64,000 bases of DNA from positions 33,593 through 97,592 of the forward strand of contig NZ_JALLIX010000026.1 in assembly GCF_023242365.1 (NCBI RefSeq). Reading direction: 5' to 3'. Positions 58,710 through 64,000 of the stretch are shown here, piece by piece. The position numbers were made by a program, and so were the translations under genes. Every line of letters begins with the position of its first letter. Position 1 is the first letter of the stretch. Source of the stretch: Pseudomonas sp. MWU13-2100. Lineage in GTDB: Bacteria > Pseudomonadota > Gammaproteobacteria > Pseudomonadales > Pseudomonadaceae. The notes beneath the pieces are model-generated. The model saw only the letters and a list, made by a program, of their open reading frames with translations. It was not told where the DNA came from and ran no database searches.

Positions 58710-59801
58710 ATGAAAGGGCAGCGAACACAGTGGGCGGTCGCCCTCGGCCTGGCCGCGCTCTTGAGTGGATGCGGTCATGACAAACCGCCGCAGCCCGAGC
58801 GGCCGCGGGTCTTCGTCGAACAGGTGCAGCGCAAGGATTTCGGCGCCGCCGTGACCCTGACCGGCGATATCCAGGCCCGGGTCCAGACCGATCTGTCGTT
58901 CCGGGTTGGCGGCAAGATCATCCAGCGCAATGTCGATGTCGGTGCGCGTATCTCCGCCAGACAGGTGCTCGCCCAGCTCGACCCCAAGGACCTGCAAGCC
59001 AATGTCGACACCGCCCAGGCCGAGGTCAACGCCCAGCAGGCGCGGGTGCAGCAGAGCAGCGCGGCCTTTGTCCGCCAGCAGAAACTCTTGCCCAAGGGGT
59101 ATACCAGTCGCAGCGAATACGACTCGGCCCAGGCCACCTTGCTGAGCAGCAAGAGCGCGCTCACGGCGGCCCAGGCGCAGTTGGCCAATGCCCGCGAACA
59201 GTTGGGTTACACCGCACTGATCGCCGAGGTACCCGGGGTGATCACCGCCCGTCAGGCCGAGGTCGGGCAGGTGGTGCAGGCGACCATGCCGATCTTCAGC
59301 CTGGCCCGCGACGGCGAACGCGACGCCGTATTCAACGTCTATGAGTCGCTGCTGGTGGAGTCGCCCGGTGACCAGGGCATCACCGTGACCCTGCTCGATA
59401 ACCCGGGTATCCAGGCCACGGGCAAGGTCCGTGAAGTGACCCCGGCGGTCTCGGCCCAGAGCGGCACCGTGCAGGTCAAGGTCGCCCTCGGCGCGCTGCC
59501 GGCAGGCATGGACCTGGGCTCGGTGGTCAGCGCCACCATCACCGCTCCCGCCAGGGCGAGCATCGAACTGCCCTGGTCAGCGCTGACCAAGGACATCAGC
59601 GAGCCGGCGGTATGGCTGGTGGACGATAGCGGCAAGGTCAGCCTGCACCGGGTCAAGGTCGGCCGCTACCTCACCGGCCATGTGATCATCAGCGACGGCC
59701 TCCAGGGCGGCGAAAAGGTGGTGATCGCCGGCGGGCAATTGCTCCATCCGGACATGCTGGTGGAGATCGCCACGCAACCGGCCATGGGAGCCCAGCCATG
59801 A
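58710..59801 (+). CDS. triA: RND periplasmic adaptor TriA-like
   Basis: The product has 363 residues. A lipoprotein signal ends LAALLSGCGHD. The adaptor fold follows: TLTGDIQARVQTDLSFRVGGKIIQRNVDVGARISARQVLAQLDPKDLQ, a coiled-coil hairpin (about 90-145), EVPGVITARQAEVGQVVQA, and the membrane-proximal domain. AAAGGAGCG precedes the ATG at 58710. It overlaps a second adaptor gene by 4 nt. Two adaptors before one RND pump is the TriABC layout of P. aeruginosa, which exports triclosan and uses the OpmH channel encoded elsewhere. Confidence 0.87.
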   Translation: MKGQRTQWAVALGLAALLSGCGHDKPPQPERPRVFVEQVQRKDFGAAVTLTGDIQARVQTDLSFRVGGKIIQRNVDVGARISARQVLAQLDPKDLQANVDTAQAEVNAQQARVQQSSAAFVRQQKLLPKGYTSRSEYDSAQATLLSSKSALTAAQAQLANAREQLGYTALIAEVPGVITARQAEVGQVVQATMPIFSLARDGERDAVFNVYESLLVESPGDQGITVTLLDNPGIQATGKVREVTPAVSAQSGTVQVKVALGALPAGMDLGSVVSATITAPARASIELPWSALTKDISEPAVWLVDDSGKVSLHRVKVGRYLTGHVIISDGLQGGEKVVIAGGQLLHPDMLVEIATQPAMGAQP

Positions 59802-60865
59802 AGCGCCTGTCGCTGGCGTTGCTGGGCGCCTTGCTGGTCGCCTGCTCGAAACAGGAGCCGGCCCCCGAGCCAGTACGCCCGGTGTTGTTTGTCGAGGTCA
59901 AGCCGGCACTGGAACAGAGCCTCGGGCGTTTCGCCGGGAGCATCCAGGCACGTTATGAAAGCACCCTGGGTTTCCGCGTCTCGGGACGCATTGCCCGGCG
60001 TTATGTGGATGTCGGCAGCGAAGTGGCGCAGGGCGCCTTGCTCGCCAGCCTCGATCCCACCGATCAACAGAACCAGTTGCGCGCCGCCGAAGGTGACCTG
60101 GCGCGGGTCCAGGCGCAGTGGATCAACGCCCAGGCCAATGCCCGTCGCCAGCAGGAGCTGTTCGACCGTGGCGTCGGCGCCCAGGCGCAATTGGACGTCG
60201 CCCAGACCGACCTGAAAACCACCGGCGCCTCCCTGGAGCAGGCCAAGGCCTCGGTCAGCCAGGCCCGTGACCAACTCGGCTACAGCGAACTGCACAGCGA
60301 TCATGCGGCGGTGGTCACCGCCTGGAAAGCCGAGGCCGGCCAGGTGGTCAGCGCCGGCCAGCAAGTGGTGACCCTGGCGCGTCCCGATATCAAGGAAGCG
60401 GTCATCGACCTGCCGGCACCCCTGGCCGATCAGTTGAGCGAGGGCGTCGAGTTCCGCGTCGCCAGCCAGCTCGACCCCGGCGTCAACACCACCGCGCGCC
60501 TGCGGGAAATCGAGCCCCAGGCCGACAGCGCCACCCGCACCCGGCGCGCCCGGCTGACGCTGGCCGAGACCCCGGCGGCGTTTCGCCTGGGCAGTTCCAT
60601 CAGCGTGACCCTCAGTTCGGCCATCGAACCGCGGACCCGCCTGCCGCTTTCGGCCTTGCTGGAAAGCGAGGGCCAGACGCGGGTCTGGATCATCGACCCG
60701 CAGAGCCAGACGGTGGCCCTGCGTAAGGTCCGGGTGCTCAGTCGCGACGCCGACGGGGTGCTGCTGGCCGCGGGTGTCAAACCCGGCGAACGGGTAGTGA
60801 GTGCCGGAGTGAACAGCCTGAAGTCGGGGCAGAAAGTCAAAGTCGACGAGGACAAAGCCCAATGA
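59798..60865 (+). CDS. triB: RND periplasmic adaptor TriB-like
   Basis: The product has 355 residues. The lipoprotein signal ends LGALLVACSKQ. The fold is that of an RND adaptor: FAGSIQARYESTLGFRVSGRIARRYVDVGSEVAQGALLASLDPTDQ, a hairpin, ELHSDHAAVVTAWKAEAGQVVSAGQQV. It is distinct in sequence from the TriA-like protein, in line with the different roles of the two adaptors in the TriABC pump. It overlaps both neighbours by 4 nt. Confidence 0.87.
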   Translation: MKRLSLALLGALLVACSKQEPAPEPVRPVLFVEVKPALEQSLGRFAGSIQARYESTLGFRVSGRIARRYVDVGSEVAQGALLASLDPTDQQNQLRAAEGDLARVQAQWINAQANARRQQELFDRGVGAQAQLDVAQTDLKTTGASLEQAKASVSQARDQLGYSELHSDHAAVVTAWKAEAGQVVSAGQQVVTLARPDIKEAVIDLPAPLADQLSEGVEFRVASQLDPGVNTTARLREIEPQADSATRTRRARLTLAETPAAFRLGSSISVTLSSAIEPRTRLPLSALLESEGQTRVWIIDPQSQTVALRKVRVLSRDADGVLLAAGVKPGERVVSAGVNSLKSGQKVKVDEDKAQ

Positions 60866-63800
60866 AAGGGGCCTTCAACCTGTCCGAATGGGCCCTCAAA
60901 CACCAGTCTTTCGTCTGGTACCTGATGTTCGTCGCGCTGTTGATGGGGGTGTTCTCCTACATCAATCTGGGGCGCGAGGAGGATCCGTCATTCACCATCA
61001 AGACCATGATCATCCAGACCAAATGGCCCGGCGCCACGGTAGATGACACCCTGGAGCAAGTCACCGATCGCATCGAGAAAAAACTCGAAGAGCTTGACTC
61101 CCTGGACTACGTGAAGAGCTACACCCGGCCCGGTGAGTCGACGGTATTCGTGTTCCTGCGCGACACCACCGGCGGCAAGGACATCCCGCAGATCTGGTAC
61201 CAGGTGCGCAAGAAGATCGACGATATCCGCGGTGACTTCCCCCAGGGTATCCAGGGGCCGGGGTTCAACGACGAGTTCGGCGATGTGTTCGGTTCGGTCT
61301 ACGCCTTCACCAGCGACGGCCTGAGCATGCGCCAGTTGCGCGATTACGTGGAGCAGGTCCGGGCACAGATCCACGATGTGCCGGGGCTGGGCAAGATCCA
61401 GATGATCGGCGCGCAGGACGAAGTGCTCTACCTGAACTTCTCCACCCGCAAGCTGGCGGCGCTGGGCATCGACCAGCGTCAGGTGGTGCAGAGCCTGCAA
61501 TCGCAGAACGCGGTGACCCCGGCCGGGGTGATCGAGGCCGGGCCGGAGCGGATCTCGGTGCGGGCTTCCGGGCAATACGCCTCGGAGAAAGACCTGGAGG
61601 CAGTCAACCTCAAGCTCAATGACCGTTTCTACCGGCTGGCGGACATCGCCGAGATCAGCCGGGGTTATGTCGACCCGCCGACCCCGCTGTTCCGTTACAA
61701 CGGCCAGCCGGCCATCGGCCTGGCGATCGCCATGAAGAAGGGCGGCAATATCCAGGACTTCGGCAAGAGCCTGCACACGCGCATGGACAGCTTGACCGCC
61801 GAGCTGCCGGTGGGCGTCGGCGTGCATAAGGTGTCCGACCAGGCCGAGGTGGTGGAAAAGGCCGTCGGTGGTTTCACCAGCGCCCTGTTCGAAGCGGTGA
61901 TCATCGTTCTGGTGGTGAGCTTTATCGCCCTCGGCATGCGCGCCGGGCTGGTGGTGGCCTGTTCGATCCCGCTGGTGCTGGCGATGGTCTTCGTATTCAT
62001 GGAGTACAGCGGCATCACCATGCAGCGGATCTCCCTCGGCGCGCTGATCATCGCCCTTGGCCTGCTGGTGGACGATGCGATGATCACCGTGGAAATGATG
62101 GTCACGCGGTTGGAGAAGGGCGACACCAAGGAGCAGGCGGCGACGTTCGCCTACACCTCGACGGCCTTTCCGATGCTCACCGGCACCCTGGTAACCGTGG
62201 CGGGCTTCGTGCCCATCGGCCTCAATGCGAGTTCCGCCGGGGAATACACCTTCACCCTGTTCGCGGTGATTGCCGTGGCGATGCTGGTGTCGTGGATTGT
62301 CGCGGTGCTGTTCGCGCCGGTGATCGCCGTGCATATCCTCAGTGAGAACGTGAAGGGCCATGGTGGCGAACCGGGACATGTTGCCCGGGTGTTCAACGCC
62401 GGTTTGCTCTGGTCGATGCGCAATCGCTGGTGGGCCATCGGCCTGACGGTGCTGGTGTTTGGCTTGTCGGTGTTCTGCATGCGATTTGTGCAGAACCAGT
62501 TCTTTCCATCCTCGGACCGCCCGGAAGTCCTCGTCGATCTCAACCTGCCGCAAAATGCCTCGATCAACGAGACGCGCAAGGCGGTGGACCGGCTTGAGGC
62601 GAGCCTCAAGGACGACCCGGATATCCTGCGCTGGAGCAGCTATATCGGCGAGGGCGCGGTCCGTTTCTACTTGCCCCTCGATCAGCAACTGCAGAACCCC
62701 TACTACGCGCAGTTGATCATCGTCAGCAACGGCCTGGAGCAGCGTGCGGCGTTGATCGAGCGGCTGAACAAGCGCCTGCGGGAGGATTTCGTCGGCATCG
62801 GCAGCTTTGTCCAGACCCTGGAAATGGGCCCGCCGGTGGGACGGCCGTTGCAGTACCGGGTCAGCGGCAAGGACATCGACCAGGTGCGCAAGCATGCCAT
62901 CGAGCTGGCGACCATCCTCGACAAGAACCCCAATGTCGGCGAAACCATCTACGACTGGAACGAGCCGGGCAAGGTCCTGCGCATCGATATCGCCCAGGAC
63001 AAGGCGCGGCAGTTTGGTCTGTCGTCCGAGGACGTGGCGCGGCTGATGAACAGCATTGTCAGCGGTTCGCCGGTGACCCAGGTCAAGGACGATATCTACC
63101 TGATCAACGTGGTCGGTCGGGCGGTGGACAGCGAGCGGGGCACGCCGGAAACCTTGCAGAACCTGCAGATCGTCACTCCCAACGGGGTGTCGATTCCGTT
63201 GCTGGCGTTCGCCACGGTGCGTTATGAACTGGAGCAGCCGCTGGTCTGGCGCCGTGACCGCTTGCCGACCATCACCCTCAAGTCCGGGGTGCGCGGCCAC
63301 TTGCAGCCGACCGATCTGGTCAAGCAGTTGAAGCCCGCTATCGATAAGTTCTCCGCCGGTTTGCCGGCAGGTTACAAGGTGGTCACCGGCGGTACGGTGG
63401 AGGAGAGCGGCAAGGCCCAGGGGCCGATTGCCAAGGTGGTGCCGCTGATGCTGTTCCTGATGGCGACCTTCCTGATGATCCAGTTGCACAGCGTGCAGAA
63501 GATGTTCCTGGTGGCCAGTGTCGCGCCGCTGGGGCTGATCGGCGTGGTCCTGGCGCTGGTGCCGACGGGCACGCCAATGGGGTTTGTGGCGATCCTCGGG
63601 ATCTTGGCGCTGATCGGCATCATCATCCGCAACTCGGTGATCCTGGTGACCCAGATCGACGAGTACGAGCGCCACGGTTATGCGCCGTGGGATGCGGTGG
63701 TGGAGGCGACGGAACATCGACGGCGGCCGATTCTGCTGACGGCGGCGGCGGCGAGCCTGGGGATGATCCCGATTGCCCGGGAAGTGTTCTGGGGGCCGAT

Positions 63801-63906
63801 GGCCTACGCGATGATCGGTGGAATCGTGGTGGCGACGGTGCTGACGCTGATGTTCCTGCCGGCGTTGTATGTGGCGTGGTATCGGATTCGCGAACCAAAG
63901 CAGTAG
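60862..63906 (+). CDS. triC: RND efflux pump permease TriC-like
   Basis: The product has 1014 residues, the normal length of a hydrophobe/amphiphile RND permease. Twelve membrane helices are expected: the first is FVWYLMFVALLMGVFSYI, then two blocks of helices around 340-500 and 870-1010, with two large periplasmic loops between. The proton-relay pair Asp-Asp sits in LGLLVDDAMITVEMM. The sequence and the two upstream adaptors match TriC. It pumps hydrophobic compounds out of the cell using the proton gradient. No outer-membrane channel gene is in the window. Confidence 0.92.
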   Translation: MKGAFNLSEWALKHQSFVWYLMFVALLMGVFSYINLGREEDPSFTIKTMIIQTKWPGATVDDTLEQVTDRIEKKLEELDSLDYVKSYTRPGESTVFVFLRDTTGGKDIPQIWYQVRKKIDDIRGDFPQGIQGPGFNDEFGDVFGSVYAFTSDGLSMRQLRDYVEQVRAQIHDVPGLGKIQMIGAQDEVLYLNFSTRKLAALGIDQRQVVQSLQSQNAVTPAGVIEAGPERISVRASGQYASEKDLEAVNLKLNDRFYRLADIAEISRGYVDPPTPLFRYNGQPAIGLAIAMKKGGNIQDFGKSLHTRMDSLTAELPVGVGVHKVSDQAEVVEKAVGGFTSALFEAVIIVLVVSFIALGMRAGLVVACSIPLVLAMVFVFMEYSGITMQRISLGALIIALGLLVDDAMITVEMMVTRLEKGDTKEQAATFAYTSTAFPMLTGTLVTVAGFVPIGLNASSAGEYTFTLFAVIAVAMLVSWIVAVLFAPVIAVHILSENVKGHGGEPGHVARVFNAGLLWSMRNRWWAIGLTVLVFGLSVFCMRFVQNQFFPSSDRPEVLVDLNLPQNASINETRKAVDRLEASLKDDPDILRWSSYIGEGAVRFYLPLDQQLQNPYYAQLIIVSNGLEQRAALIERLNKRLREDFVGIGSFVQTLEMGPPVGRPLQYRVSGKDIDQVRKHAIELATILDKNPNVGETIYDWNEPGKVLRIDIAQDKARQFGLSSEDVARLMNSIVSGSPVTQVKDDIYLINVVGRAVDSERGTPETLQNLQIVTPNGVSIPLLAFATVRYELEQPLVWRRDRLPTITLKSGVRGHLQPTDLVKQLKPAIDKFSAGLPAGYKVVTGGTVEESGKAQGPIAKVVPLMLFLMATFLMIQLHSVQKMFLVASVAPLGLIGVVLALVPTGTPMGFVAILGILALIGIIIRNSVILVTQIDEYERHGYAPWDAVVEATEHRRRPILLTAAAASLGMIPIAREVFWGPMAYAMIGGIVVATVLTLMFLPALYVAWYRIREPKQ

Positions 63907-64000
63907 GCCCGTTAGAAGGGGCCTGGCGGGAGCCCCAATCCCCTGTCGTAGACCTCGGCTTGCTGGCGATTCAGGCCAGCGAGCCGTGCATCGCCTGACC
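63907..64000 (-). CDS. possible 3' end of a convergent gene (partial)
   Basis: On the minus strand the window edge reads GQAMHGSLA followed by TGA (63971-64000), possibly the end of a gene that starts outside the window. A small G+C-rich hairpin (GGGGC/GCCCC near 63918-63935) lies between it and triC. The evidence is only an open frame of ten codons. Confidence 0.25.

Noticed and set aside
1..64000. CRISPR array, prophage or insertion sequence
   Set aside because: I saw no regular spacer-repeat series, no phage structural genes and no transposase; short repeats in the window are REP/REPIN elements.

Overview
The window looks like a chromosomal segment of a fluorescent Pseudomonas, most likely the P. 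fluorescens group. The evidence is the high G+C content, the many Pseudomonas-type REP/REPIN palindromes between genes, and gene blocks in an order familiar from Pseudomonas: gabDT; desA next to a GGDEF-EAL gene, oscA and sbp-cysTWA; and triABC. It is mostly core genome, with one clear accessory insert and several variable genes.

Layout. 1-3490: a TolC-type outer-membrane lipoprotein followed by an aspartyl/asparaginyl hydroxylase-like protein and a sulfotransferase-like protein, apparently the end of a secretion or modification operon. 3597-6075: slipin/NfeD pair (NfeD lacks its protease domain), YbaK-type deacylase and a DUF2789 protein. 6298-10327: a lower-G+C restriction-modification island on the minus strand (small HTH regulator, 966-aa N6-adenine methylase, PD-(D/E)XK nuclease). 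10700-11098: a multi-hairpin leader and a small protein. 11343-16492: MarR-controlled AaeXAB/NodT-type efflux operon. 17501-24000: YdgA, an OmpR-type response regulator, a possible Rsm-type small RNA, a FecR-domain protein and a CHASE2 histidine kinase. 24065-30414: pgaABCD for poly-N-acetylglucosamine (PNAG). 30524-35815: a 1763-residue dermonecrotic-toxin-like protein. 35905-35981: tRNA-Arg(CCG). 36380-39280: gabD-gabT. 39414-45040: c-di-GMP and signalling genes around a delta-9 desaturase. 45390-49521: oscA-sbp-cysTWA sulfate uptake. 49681-53858: Mpo1-like protein, Crp/Fnr regulator, AraC regulator with a divergent desaturase, and a small beta-rich protein. 54236-56943: alpha/beta hydrolase, an unusual sigma-54 activator and a MetQ/NlpA-type binding protein. 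57115-63906: a small protein, an AAA ATPase and the triABC RND pump.

How they fit together. The biofilm theme is strong. The PNAG operon is directly preceded by a FecR protein and a membrane kinase, with a response regulator nearby on the other strand. Several c-di-GMP enzymes lie in the same 25 kb. A six-GGA hairpin RNA candidate lies between the regulator and the kinase, and the pgaA leader itself carries GGA motifs. Sulfur acquisition is a second theme: sulfate uptake plus a probable sulfur-source uptake gene behind a sigma-54-like promoter. The most interesting candidates are the RNA at about 20310-20406, the restriction-modification island, the DNA-binding-domain-less sigma-54 activator at 54876, and the small avidin-like protein at 53535.
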